Translations under genes and position numbers: made by a program
In this document: piece by piece, positions 1 through 10,397 of the stretch
Layout: the number at the start of each line of letters is the position of its first letter
How positions within the stretch are numbered: position 1 is the first letter of the stretch
Notes under the pieces: generated by a model
Told to the model about the DNA's origin: nothing
The model's database searches: none
Seen by the model: only the letters and a program-made list of their open reading frames with translations
Assembly (NCBI GenBank): GCA_028751875.1
Contig: CM054135.1
Span: 60,436,229-60,500,228 of the forward strand
Length of the DNA stretch: 64,000 nucleotides
Source of the DNA: Rapana venosa
Lineage: Eukaryota; Mollusca; Gastropoda; Neogastropoda; Muricidae
Direction: 5' to 3'

Positions 1-203
1 CGATTCGTGAAAGCCTTTGGCTTAAACATGATGTTATTCAATATAAATACACCATAACTAAACATCACCAGGGGAAAGGCATCAAGCTACAGTTTATTGT
101 GAGCCCCATCCCTTTCATACCATCAAAGGCTATCACAGGCTTTCACAGACCATCTTGTAAGGCATAGCCCAGGGAGGTAGAGAAAGAGGCTGACAGAGAG
201 AGA

Positions 204-349
204 GATGGGTGGACAGACAACATCACTGAATGGACTCCACAGAGCTTTGCTGAGACCCAGGCATTGGCAAACGATGGCCACAAGCGAGGAAAAAAAGGTT
301 TCGTCGTCGCCAAAGCAATGCCCCCACGACCATTCTCGGTTAAGGAACT
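204..349 (+). mobile_element. LINE reverse-transcriptase C-terminal remnant
   Basis: One frame reads W-T-D-N-I-T-E-W-T-P-Q-S-F-A-E-T-Q-A-L-A. This matches the extreme C-terminus of the endonuclease/reverse-transcriptase ORF of the LINE family seen better preserved near 7.5 kb, 43.7 kb and 50.7 kb (W-x-D-N-I-x-E-W-T). No catalytic domain remains. The 3' edge runs straight into the pentanucleotide array at 350, which may be the expanded LINE tail. Family assignment rests on this short motif only. Confidence 0.55.
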
Positions 350-893
350 AGTGTAGTGTAGTGTGGTGTGGTGTGATGTGGTGTAGTGTAGTGTTGTGTT
401 GTGTGGTGTGGTGTGGTGTGGTATAGTGTAGTGTGTGTATGTGGTGTGTGTGGTGTGGTGTGGTGTGTGTGTGTGTGTGTGTGTGTGTGGTTGTGTGTTG
501 GTGTAGTGTAGTGTAGTGTAGTGTAGTGTGGTGTGGTGTGGTGTGGTGTGGTGTGGTGTGGTGTGTGTGTTAGTGTAGTGTAGTGTGTGTGTGGTGTGGT
601 GTGGTGTAGTATAGTGTAGTGTTGTGGTGTGGTGTGGTGTGGTGTGGTGTGGTGTAGTGTGGTGTGGTGTGGTGTTGTGTGGTGTGGTGTGGTGTAGTGT
701 GGTGTAGTGTGGTGTGGTGTGGTGTGGTGTAGTGTGGTGTGGTGTGGTGTGGTGTAGAGTAGCGTTGTGTGGTGTGGTGTAATGCAGTGTAGTGTAGTGT
801 AGTGTAGAGCAGTGCAATGCAATGCAATGCAGTGCAGTGTAGTGCAGTGCAGTGTAGTGTACTGTACTGTACTGTACTGTACCGTAGTTTGGC
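350..893. repeat. Degenerate pentanucleotide array (TGTGG/TGTAG)n
   Basis: About 540 bp of 5-bp units alternating between TGTGG and TGTAG, with a short GT-dinucleotide stretch near 465-490 and a drift to TGCAG/TGCAA and TGTAC units at the right end. Open frames across it are His-Thr repeats and are not genes. Confidence 0.95.
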
Positions 894-1482
894 AGTCCGA
901 GTAAGAATGAAACAACGACCTGGTTTTGTCCAGCAGTTCTCTCTGTTCTTTAATCAATTGATGGTCTTGCCGAGGTGGTGCTACACTGAAGCTGTGTCTC
1001 CCCGTTGACTTCAGGCCTCTGGGCTTCAGCGAATCGTGCTGATCACAGCGCCAGATGAACTGCAGGCGTTCGGGGATGGGCTTTGCTTAGGAAGGCGGTC
1101 TTTGTTTCCTCAGGAACCGGAGTTCTGCAGATGTCTGTCCCTCTCTGCAGTGTGTGCTTTCAGATTTTTTTTTCATTGCAAAGTGGGAGGAGGACATAAA
1201 GCCAGACCCTGCTACATAAAAGCTGTAGGGAGGATAGTTCATCGTACTGAGACTCGGTGTCAGTGGCAAGAGTGAGAAAGCTGAATGGAAAAGCGATCTG
1301 TGACTCTCACTATGATTATGAAATGTCTGTGCTGTGCAAACATCACAGCCTGACTTTCAGGGCGAAATATGGGAGCCGTCAGTTAGAAAGAGGAGGGACA
1401 GACAGATGAAAAACTTACGGAAGATAGATACAGGGACATGTCACGGTGGAAGACTTGGTGTTAGCACATGGGGAAGAATCTA
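894..1482. other. Unassigned sequence, no gene seen
   Basis: Mostly single-copy sequence by eye. Short open frames occur on both strands but carry no recognisable domain, splice structure or repeat similarity. Confidence 0.5.
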
Positions 1483-1566
1483 GTCTTGAGCGCTTTGATT
1501 TGTTGCTTTACAAGATTCAGCGTTATATAAATTCCATACATTATTTTTATTATTATTATTATTACC
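1483..1566 (+). mobile_element. L2-like LINE 3'-tail mini-copy
   Basis: Starts GAGCGCTTTGATTTG and passes through TATATAAATTCCATAC into an (ATT)n tail. The same roughly 55-bp sequence ends the L2-like LINEs at 56.6 kb and 60.9 kb, so this is a severely 5'-truncated copy, or a SINE borrowing that tail. Confidence 0.7.
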
Positions 1567-1952
1567 TCAGAAATGAGTAGGGGTTTGGGGGGATTCCCAA
1601 AATGTTGGCGTTTTTCCCAACATGAAGATTTCTTCATGCGTTTGAGAGAAAAAAATAACTAGGCCACATAATTTGACTCCTTCAATTCTGATAATAAAAT
1701 AAAACAAGCAAACAAAAAACCTGAAAGAAAAGTTCATTTGGTGAGAGAGACAATGCTTAAAAAGAAAGAAAAGAAAACAACATGAAGTTTCAGGAGAAAG
1801 TGCCCTTTATGAGCGAGCCCACAGCGGCAATATTCGACCCACTGTGTCTCTCTGACAACAAAGGCTGTGTGTTTTGTCTGATGTACCTTTCTTCGGAATA
1901 GGCAAATAACAGGGCGAATTGAAAAGTGAAGAGAGAGAGAGGAAGAGAGAGA
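1567..1952. other. Unassigned AT-rich sequence
   Basis: No gene, splice motif or clear repeat recognised apart from short A-rich runs. Confidence 0.4.
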
Positions 1953-2054
1953 GATGGATGGATGGATGGATGGATGGATGGATGGATGGATGGATGGATG
2001 GATGGATGGATGGATGGATGGATGGATGGATGGATGGATGGATGGATGGATGGA
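1953..2054. repeat. (GGAT)n tetranucleotide microsatellite
   Basis: About 25 near-perfect ATGG/GGAT units. The complementary frame reads Ile-His-Pro-Ser repeats, a shadow rather than a protein. Confidence 0.97.
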
Positions 2055-2129
2055 TTCCCAAGGATTACAGATAAGTACTGACATACTTTTTTTCATCCGG
2101 CCATTGCCCTAAGAACGGACTATCATTAC

Positions 2130-2390
2130 GAGAGATAGAGACAGACAGACAGACAGACAGACAGAGAGCGACACAGAGAGAGACAGACAGACAGAGAGAT
2201 AGACAGACAGAGACAGAGGTACAGAGAGAGACAGAGACAGAGAGAGATAAAGAGAAAGACCGACAGACAGAGAAAGGCATCAGGCGAACAGACAGACAGA
2301 CAAAGACAGACTGAGACAGATAAATAGACAGACAGACAAAGACAGACTGAGACAGATAAATAGACAGACAGACAGAGACAGAGAGATGGC
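2130..2390. repeat. (ACAG)n/(GA)n-rich tract with an internal duplication
   Basis: Imperfect ACAG units mixed with GAGA. Near 2290-2375 a block of about 47 bp (ACAGACAAAGACAGACTGAG and what follows) occurs twice in tandem. Confidence 0.85.
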
Positions 2391-2559
2391 AGGGGGGGGG
2401 GGGTTAAAGAAAATAGTTTCCTTGCAACTGATAATCAGATGTGATCTGCAGCACTTTTGTCAGCTTGAATTTTTGTCACCTTCGTGCGTGGGGGTAGTGG
2501 GTGTTCATTGCATAATGTGTGAGCGTGCATGCACGCGTGTGTATGTGTGTGTTGTATTC

Positions 2560-2712
2560 TTTTATTTCGAGGAAGTGGAATAAGCACTCATGTGCTTTTT
2601 TTACCATCCAGTCCCTGTGTGTATGCAGTTTTGTAAATTGTGTCATCCGTTCCCACCGGCACAGAATGGCATCCTCTTCCAAAAAGTGGAACGGGTTTTA
2701 ACGTGTGTGCAA
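2560..2712 (-). mobile_element. SINE-B 3' half (truncated copy)
   Basis: Contains the SINE-B 3' signature on the - strand: a GGAATAAGCACTCATGTGC block, the region around TTTGTAAATT and CCGTTCCCACCGGCAC, and GGAACGGG. The tRNA-like head seen in the fuller copy at 26.7 kb is absent. Confidence 0.75.
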
Positions 2713-2729
2713 GACGTTGTCTCTGTGTG

Positions 2730-3011
<282 letters not shown>

Positions 3012-3245
3012 TTGATACAGATGAAACCAAAACTACCGACATTCAGTACAACAAAGCAACACACACACACAAAAAAAAAAAACGTTTACAAATTTAGAAA
3101 CTAATTGTATTTTTCTGGACTCTCGCCACTATTTCGGGATAGTGATTTGTCGAAACGGCAGAATGTTTAAAGACATGAACGTATAAAGAAGCGCAGAGGC
3201 TGACGAAAGCAACAGAAGAAAAAACAAAAACAAAAAAACAAAAAA

Positions 3246-3282
<37 letters not shown>

Positions 3283-4087
3283 TTCCATTTAAATGCAGAC
3301 GTTTACCATTTCGACGCAGGCAATCAATTGTCACAGTAGACTTGCCCGGTTGTGAATGTTTTGGGGTGGGGGTTTTTAAATGAGAATAAACGTATGTTAA
3401 CATTTTAGGCAAGCTGCCACTGATATTGGAAGAACATCCATTTACACGGAAAAGATTCACACTGCGTGATAGAGGCTGATATTTGGTGACACTTGAGTAT
3501 GCACACCAACTTTCAGTTATCTTTTTGTTCTTTTTCTCTTGCTCGACTAGGTCTCAGAGAAAAGTTCACCTATGGTGAATTTGGCATATGTGATCATTTT
3601 TACCCACCATTAAGGTAGCCGCATTCCGACTTTGGGAATTTTTCAAATATCTTATCGAGACTTATTCGTTTTTGAAGTGGTCGTGTATCTTGTAACAGTT
3701 TCCTTGCAACTGATAATCAAATCTGATTCGCAGCATTTTTTGTTAGTTTGAATACTCTAAAAATAAATAAAAAATGGGAGTACATAGAACTACAAGAGTG
3801 TTGTTTGGGGGGTTTTTAAAACACATTCAGTTCTTGTATCTTGAAATACTGTTATCTAAACCAGTGCGGTTTATTAAAAAAAAATGTACACATATTATGT
3901 GCTCTGAAACACGTCCCGTTCTACTTTGACCCTCACTATGGCTGGCTAGGGTGTTGCAGGTCCTCTTATATGAATGCAAACTCTTACATGATGGTCGTGG
4001 TAAAACTCGGAACATTAAGGCAAGCAGTGACTTGTTAAAAAAAAGAAAAGAAGTCATATTCTTTCCCGCCACACCCAACTAAATGTA
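3012..4087. other. Unassigned, with a short (AC)n tract and a SINE-C tail fragment
   Basis: An (AC)n run lies at about 3244-3281. Positions about 3548-3640 resemble the 3' end of SINE-C on the - strand (GTTCACCTATGGTGAATTTG, then CCCACCATTAAGGTAGCCGC). No gene was identified. Confidence 0.5.
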
Positions 4088-4139
4088 GCCTCCCCATAGG
4101 GATGCCGTGGGCTATTTCAGTATAAATAGCATCCCCACC
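4088..4139 (+). mobile_element. R3 repeat, 5' end (split copy, part 1)
   Basis: Contains the R3 palindrome and TATA-like core (CCCCATAGGGATGC, CAGTATAAATAGCATCCCC). The copy resumes at about 5570 with CTGGAAATTCTGAGC, so it was split by the SINE-A insertion between them. Confidence 0.7.
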
Positions 4140-4307
4140 TCGTAGGGACCGGATAGCTCAGTGGTCAGAACACTCGCTTTCCCCCAGCCAAAGTTAAGCA
4201 GCATCGAGCGTGGTTACCACTTGGATGGGTGACCGTTTACGCACCTTGGCTTCAGTACAGTCCCGCAGTTCACCCATTTGTAAATGTATACCTGCCTCTT
4301 TAGGGTC
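4140..4307 (+). mobile_element. SINE-A head (split copy, part 1): tRNA/5S-like promoter
   Basis: Carries GGATAGCTCAGTGGTCAGAA, a tRNA A-box type sequence. It is followed by AAAGTTAAGCAGCATCGAGC and TTGGATGGGTGACCG, which match the A-box/intermediate element and C-box of 5S rRNA genes. It stops at the 12-bp TSD CTCTTTAGGGTC and resumes at 5419. It is a retroposon head, not a functional tRNA or 5S gene: 5S sequence outside the promoter is missing. Confidence 0.8.
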
Positions 4308-5418
4308 TTACTTACTTACTCTTACTGTGACGTCGCGGGGAGATATATAACTGTCTGTCTGCTGCAAGGCGGGTAGCTTGGAGGAGGGACAATCCATGGA
4401 CTTTCAATGTTTCTGCCACGGAATCACTACAGCGTCGCCTGGGTCTACTACCTCTGGCCCTCGTGCCAGAGTACCTCAAGTTGTAAGCACGCAAGGCTGG
4501 CTGGTTTGGCGGCATCCGTGTGAGGTGCCCGAACCACTTGGTTCGTTCTTGTTCAAATATGGTGTAAGACGGGTGTGGCTCCTACCATGTCTCTGATCAC
4601 CTCGTTTCTTATCTTGTCTCTCCTGGTCTTGTTGACGGCTTTCCTCAAGCACTTCATCTCACACGTTACCAGTTTCTTCTCCAGGGCTTTTGTCAGGGGC
4701 CATGTCTGGAACTGGTAAGTAAGAGTTGGCAGGAAGATGGCGTTGATCAGCGGATGTTAGGATGTCGCAGAAGTGGGGCAAGTTGATAGCTGACTGCGTT
4801 TGCTTTTTTGACAGCGTGTTTCTATTTCTCTGTCCAGTTTTCCATCTTCTGTGAATATACTGCCTAAGTACTTGAACTCAGTCGTCCACTTTAGTTGGGC
4901 TCCGTTGATGTTGATTTTGAGCTTTTCTGGAGTTCTACTGACTGTCATGGCTTCGGTCTTGCTTACGCTGATTTTCATGCCATAGGTTTCACAGCATGTA
5001 TTGAGCTGATCTGTGTGCTCTTGCAGCTTGTCTTTGTTATCATTGATCATGACTTGATCGTCAGCAAGCAGAAGTTCGTTGAGTGCCTCCAGGTCTGAGT
5101 TGGCTTCCTTTGTGATCTGGTCCATATATATGATGAAGAGCAGAGGGGAAAGGACGCAGCCCTGTCTCACCCCAGACGTCACAGGGAACCAGTTGGAAAG
5201 TCCACTTGGAGTGCGAACTGCGCTCTTGCTGTTGTTGTATACATCTCTGATGTTATCTAAGAGCTGCCCCTTGATGTCATACTGCTCCAGGACCCTCCAG
5301 AGCTTATCTCTGTTCACTCTGTCAAATGTCTTTTCTTGGTCGACAAATACTAGGTTAAGTGCTTGATTATACTCAAGAGCTCTCTCACTCAGTTGTCTCA
5401 GTGCGAAGATTGCACCCT
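4308..5418 (-). mobile_element. 5'-truncated LINE (EN/RT type) inserted in SINE-A
   Basis: The - strand reads reverse-transcriptase sequence: F-V-D-Q-E-K-T-F-D-R-V (palm motif A region), T-S-G-V-R-Q-G-C-V-L-S-P-L (motif B), L-L-L-A-D-D-Q-V (catalytic motif, with Leu in place of the usual Tyr/Phe before A-D-D), then K-Y-L-G-S-I-F and a C-terminal region ending near W-F-G-H-L-T-R-M and R-R-C-S-D-S-V-A-E-T. The endonuclease domain is absent. The longest open stretch is 5317-4757, and frameshifts follow toward 4312. The 3' tail consists of TAAG units. CTCTTTAGGGTC flanks it exactly at 4296-4307 and 5419-5430, proving insertion into SINE-A. It is not functional. Confidence 0.85.
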
Positions 5419-5569
5419 CTCTTTAGGGTCAAGGAAGGTAAAGCAGCGAGGGAGAGGAGATGGGCGCCGCCCTTAATACGCTGGCCCCTAGAGAAGTGAG
5501 GTCTCTGACCCCTCTCGCTCCGCTCCCCTGCGACCTTAAAGGTTGTGGGACACCTTTACCTTTTACCTT
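5419..5569 (+). mobile_element. SINE-A body and tail (split copy, part 2)
   Basis: Begins with the second TSD copy CTCTTTAGGGTC and continues with the SINE-A body (GGAAGGTAAAGCAGCGAGGG, GAAGTGAGGTCTCTGAC) to its CCTTTACCTTTTACC tail. Joined to 4140-4307 it makes one SINE-A unit of about 310 bp. Confidence 0.8.
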
Positions 5570-5715
5570 CTGGAAATTCTGAGCTACAATTTTCCTCTCT
5601 CTTTTATTATCACTGTCTTTGTTTCTGTCTTTTTCCTTACCTTTCTGTAGTCTCCTTTTGCTTAATTTCCGCCCTCTCAGTCCTTTCGCCTGCCTTTCTT
5701 CAAGCAAATCATTCA
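5570..5715 (+). mobile_element. R3 repeat (split copy, part 2)
   Basis: Resumes R3 with CTGGAAATTCTGAGCTAC and the pyrimidine-rich body, as in the R3 copy at 55.76 kb. With 4088-4139 it forms the outermost layer of a three-level nest. Confidence 0.6.
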
Positions 5716-5917
5716 CATACTCTTTTTTCATTACATGACATTTTTCCTGTATGGTTTTGTTTTCTTCTGGCGACCAGGTAGTGATACGTAAACACTGGGG
5801 TGGGCACAAGATATTCATTCTGCAGTGTTATTTGCACAGACGCCATTTTTGTATATTTTTATACTTTAAAATAGTTATTTTTTTCACGCTTTTTTTTAAC
5901 CTGGCGACGATAAATTC

Positions 5918-6060
5918 TCCTCCTCCTCCTCCTCCTCCTCCTCCTCCTCCTCCTTCTTCCTCTTCTCCTTTGTCGTCGTCGTCGTGGAACGCTCAGACAG
6001 CAACTATTGATGCCTGTCATACGAGAAGCGGAATGGCTGGCGTCCTCAGCACAGCCTTGT
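5918..6060 (-). mobile_element. R3 3'-end fragment with (GGA)n tail
   Basis: The + strand reads (CTC)n, then CGCTCAGACAGCAACTATTG and TGTCATACGAGAAGCGG. These are the R3 3' end and tail on the - strand. The copy is short and 5'-truncated. Confidence 0.55.
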
Positions 6061-6350
6061 TTTGTTAGCTTTAGGGAATCAAATAATTTAGGCATTATTT
6101 CATACAATGATTTTGGTTTAGGAGAGGGGGGAGGGGTCAGATTGATGGTGCTGGCATTGTGCGGGGATTAGGTGCTTGTTTTTGAACTTGAAGTGACCCT
6201 TACTGAAAGCCTCTAAACCAGAATGAGGTGGCAGCTCTAATATCGCTATCATTGTCGGTAAGGCCATAAAACAACATTAAGTGACATCAACTAAACGTAA
6301 CACAAACATCCCAGAACTTTAGACAGCCGGCTGATCAGAAAAAGGGACAA
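6061..6350. other. Flank of the L1-like insertion, no gene seen
   Basis: No domain or gene recognised. It ends at the 13-bp target-site duplication of the L1-like LINE. Confidence 0.4.
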
Positions 6351-6363
6351 AGAGAACGGCTTA

Positions 6364-7517
6364 CAAGGGAAGAAAATAAACAAATACTTTTGCTCTTTAG
6401 AGAAACGGAATTTTGTTAGTAAGCAAATGTTAAAACTGACCACAGACAAGGGAGTTACTTTGACCAAAACAGAAGATATGTTAAGAGAAACAAAGGCATT
6501 CTATAAAAAAAAAACTATATAATAGAAAAAACACGATAAATTTTGAATCAGATCACTTCTTAGATGCCCTTCCAAAATTAACTAAAACAGAATTAGACCA
6601 GGTGGAAGGATTAATCACCCTAGAAGAAGCCTCAAAAGTACTGAAAAATATGAAAAAGGACAAAAGCCCTGGAACAGAAGGACTCACTGTAAATTTCTTT
6701 AAATTCTTTCGGAGGCAAACAGGAATTTTTGTGATTCGCTCACTAAATGAAGGCTTTGTAAATGGGGAAATGTCTATCTCACTAAAAGAAGAATTAATAA
6801 TTTGTCTACCAAAAGATGATAAACCCAGAGAGTATTTAAAGAATTGGAGCCCGATTTCACTCCTAAATGTGACATATAAAATAGGCTCTGCATGTATTGC
6901 AAACAGAATTTAAAGTTTTACCAGGGTTAATTAATGAAGACCAAACTGGATTTGTACCAGGGAGATATATAGGAGACACTATACGAACACTATATGACTT
7001 AATACACTATTTAGAGAAAAAAACAGTTACCTGGCTTACTGGTGTCAATAGACTTCGACTTCGATGAGGCATTTGATTCTGTAGACTGGGGATTTATGCA
7101 AAATGTTTTAAAACACTTTGGTTTGGGGAAGGGGTTTCATAAATGGGTGTCTGCTTTTATAAAAACATAAATTCGTTTGTAACTGTGAATAGAAAGGTAT
7201 TTTCAGGATTCTATATGGAAAGGGGATGCCGTCAAGGTGACCCAATCTCTCCATATCTCTTTATTTTATGTGCAGAAATACTTGCCTGCATGATACGGAA
7301 ACAGACGGATATTAAGGGCATAAAATAGCAAATACTGAACTAAAGATATGTCAGTTTGCTGATGATACATCATTCCCTCTAGAGGGAGACCAACATTCAT
7401 TTGAAGTGCTTTTTCAAAGCCTTGAAACCTTTGAGAATATGTCAGGGTTAAAGTTAAACTCTGATAAAACCAAAAATGTTTGGCTAGGCAGCAAAAAGAA
7501 TTCGCTAATAACATATT
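6364..7517 (+). mobile_element. L1/Tx1-like LINE ORF2, RT palm part (degenerate)
   Basis: Frames show the L1-type RT order: K-Y-F-C-S-L-E-K-R-N near 6400, K-D-K-S-P-G-T-E-G-L-T near 6658, Y-L-K-N-W-S-P-I-S-L-L-N-V at 6833, E-D-Q-T-G-F-V-P-G-R-Y at 6935, a broken I-D-F-D-E-A-F-D-S-V motif A near 7050, G-C-R-Q-G-D-P-I-S-P-Y-L-F (motif B) at 7226 and Q-F-A-D-D-T-S (catalytic F-A-D-D) near 7350. It ends N-S-L-I-T-Y at the TSD of the nested LINE. At least three frameshifts or stops are visible. L1/Tx1 assignment is from recognised consensus wording, not a search. Confidence 0.8.
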
Positions 7518-8827
7518 TCATTCATTCATTCATTCATTCAGTCCCATGTCTCAAAGGACGTAGGGGGGACATGAGAGAAGACACGACAGAGATCTTTTTC
7601 CATGCTTCACGATCTTGTGTGGCTAGTAGAAGGTGTTGCAGGGGTTGGGCGGTCCATTCTTTGATGTTGTCAACCCATGATTTCTTTTGGCGGCCTCTTC
7701 TTCTCTTGCCTTCAACTGTTCCCTGCAGGATGGTTTTTGCTAGGGTGTTGTGTTTGTGGTGTGGCCAAACCATATCAGTTTTCTCCTTTTTATGGTGGAG
7801 AGCAGAGGTTCTTGGGGGCCCACACGCTTTTTGATTTCTTCTTTCACATAGTTGTTGGTCTGGTGTTCTTTGTATGATATTTTGAGGAGTCTTCTGTGGC
7901 ACTTGTTCTCGAATGCTTGGATTCTCTAGCTCTGCTGACAGAGTCCATGATTCACAGCCATATAGGAGGATAGATATCACGAGGGATTTGTAAAGGTGAT
8001 ATTTGGTGCAGAAGCTGATGTTGTTGCTTCTGATGATCCTCTTGAGTCTGGCTAGAGCAGATGTTGCTGTTGCAATGCGAGCTTTCACTTCATTGTTTGA
8101 TGTGCCATCTTTTGTTAGGATGGAGCCTAAGTATTTGAATTGGCTCACCTCTTCCAGTATTTCTCCATTCATCTTTATTTCCGTGCTGTCATTACTTTCG
8201 CTGTTGACCATGATCTTTGATTTCTCTGTACTGACCTCCATGCCGTATGCGCTCGCTCGATCTGATAGACTATCTGTGAGGTTTTGCAGTTCTTGTTTGC
8301 TGCCGCCCATGAGGTCAATGTCATCTGCAAATCTGAGGTTGCAAAGGGGTCTTCCACCAATGGAGATGGAAGTGTGGTGGTTTTGCAGTGTCTCTGTCAT
8401 GATGTTTACGAGGAAGAGGTTGAAAAGTACAGGTGAGAGAAGGCAGCCCAGACGGACCCCAACCGTGGTCTTGAAGAACTTGCCCATGTGATTGTTCATG
8501 AAAACTGCACTTCTTGCGTTCTCGTACAGTGCCTTGATGACTCCAATGAGGCAGTTGTCAATGTTGAAGTGCCTGAGTACTTGCCAGAGGCCGTCATGCC
8601 ATACCCTGTCAAAGGCCTTTTTGAAGTCTATGAAATTGTGATACAAGTCTTTTTGGTGTTGTTTCTCTATCAGAATTCTTAGATTGAAAATTTGTTCCAT
8701 TGTGCTGCGTTTTGGTCTAAAGCCGGCTTGTTCTTCTGCCAGGAGTTTTTCTGCTTGGTTTTTCAGTCTGTTGAGGACTACCCGCAGCATGATCTTGCTA
8801 GGATGGCTTATGAGACTGATGGTTCTG
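7518..8827 (-). mobile_element. Nested LINE, 3' (RT) segment in sense orientation
   Basis: On the - strand, one frame runs about 1.3 kb: R-T-I-S-L-I-S-H-P-S-K-I-M, E-E-Q-A-G-F-R-P-K-R-S, F-I-D-F-K-K-A-F-D-R-V (motif A), V-G-V-R-L-G-C-L-L-S-P-V (motif B, usually R-Q-G), L-R-F-A-D-D-I-D-L (catalytic F-A-D-D), K-Y-L-G-S-I-L and I-L-L-Y-G-C-E-S-W-T. A shifted part follows, then the C-terminal G-K-R-R-R-G-R-Q-K-K-S-W. The tail is (TGAA)n beside 7518. Apart from the C-terminal shift, the RT is well preserved. It is the downstream half of the element whose upstream half lies inverted at 8828-10397. Confidence 0.9.
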
Positions 8828-10397
8828 TTCCAAACAGGAAGAGTACAGGAACTCACACATGAACTAAAAAGATATAAATAGGACATCCTAGGGCTTGCGG
8901 AAGTCAGATGGACTGGTTTCGGAGAAACAACCACGCAAGACGGCCACAAGATATGGTACAGTGGAGAAGAGAAACTACATCAACACGGAGTAGGCTTCAT
9001 TGTTAGGAAAGAGATTGTGTCAAGCATCATCAGCTGCACACCAGTATCCAGCAGACTCATCTCAATCAGAGTTTCTGTAAAACCCCAGAATCTCACCATC
9101 ATCCAAGTGTATGCTCCAACATCTGACTACTACGATGATGACCAGATAGAAGAATTCTATGAACAACTTGAAAACGTCATCTCCAAAACGCCCAAAAAAG
9201 ATATTCTTATTGTTGAAGGCGACTGGAATGCTAAGGTGGGACCTGATGCCTATGACACCTGAACAGGAACCACAGGACGCTTTGGACTAGAAGAAACAAA
9301 CGAAAGAGGACAGAGGCTTCTGGAATTCGCACAGAAGCACAAACTAACTCTGGCAAACACACTCCATCCTCACAAGCCATCCAGAACATCAACTTGGCAC
9401 TCACCAAATGGTCTGATTCACAATCAAATTGACTACATTCTGTCACCCCAAAGATTCAAATCCAGCATAAACAAGGCAAACACAAGAACATTCCCAGGAG
9501 CTGACATTGGCAGTGACCACGACCTTGTACTTACCACCACCAAGCTGAAACTGAAAGCAAAACAACAGCCAAAAAACCCACGCATAAGATTTGATCTGGA
9601 AAAACTCAAAGACCCAACAGTGGTTGAGATCTTCCAAGCCAACATTGGAGGAAAGTTCGCCGCACTCACAGCCATCGACAATGATGTGGACACACTAGCC
9701 AACAACATCAAAGAAGTGCTATTGACAGCAGCAGAAGAAACATTAGGAAGAAGCAGAACAAAGAAACAACCCTGGGTGACAAATGAGGTTCTTGACCTCT
9801 GCGACAAAAGAAGAGAGCTTAAGAAACAAAAGTTCACAAGTCAAGAAGCCAACAACAAATGCAGGAATAGCCACAGAGAAGTGAGGAAAAAGATGAGAGA
9901 AGCCAAAGAAGCGTGGATAGAAGAACAATGCCACAGCATCGAAGTTGGTATGGCCAAGGGAAACAGCAAAACAGCTTATGACACTCTGAAAGCACTAACT
10001 AAAACCACACAGCCTAAAGCCTCTGTTATTGAAGACAAAGAAGGAAATCTTTTAACGGAAAGCAATGCCATCCTCCAACACTGGACGGAATACTGTGAGG
10101 GATTGTATAACTACCCACTACGCCCAGATACCAACATAGTTTCTGACAAACCCCCTGAACACCAAGATAAAGACCCACCAATACTGAGGTGTTAAGTAGA
10201 TACAGCTATTACAAATTTGAAGAAGGGAAAGTCCCCTGGAATCGACAACATCCCAGCTGAACTCATAAAAAATGGAGGGAATGAAACAGCACGGCGATTC
10301 ACAGAACTTTGTCAGAAGATTCACGACACCAAAGAATGGCCAGAAGAATGGACACAGTCTCTTGTAATACCCCTACCAAAGAAAGGAAACCTCAAAC
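8828..10397 (+). mobile_element. Nested LINE, inverted 5' (endonuclease) segment
   Basis: The + strand encodes the AP-endonuclease and N-terminal RT part of the same LINE: L-F-Q-T-G-R-V-Q-E-L at the left edge, D-I-L-G-L-A-E-V-R-W-T-G, I-I-Q-V-Y-A-P-T, V-E-G-D-W-N-A-K-V-G (endonuclease N-A-K-V-G motif, near 9220), I-D-Y-I-L-S, G-S-D-H-D-L-V (S-D-H motif), then the linker and K-K-G-K-S-P-G-I-D-N-I-P-A-E near 10220, ending P-L-P-K-K-G-N-L-K. A few stops occur (for example TAG near 8879 and TGA near 9260). The RT half at 7518-8827 picks up almost exactly where this ends, apart from about four codons, as expected from twin priming. Confidence 0.9.

Noticed and set aside
7404..8491. + strand frames opposite the RT segment
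   Set aside because: They are shadows of the - strand reverse transcriptase, which carries the conserved motifs.
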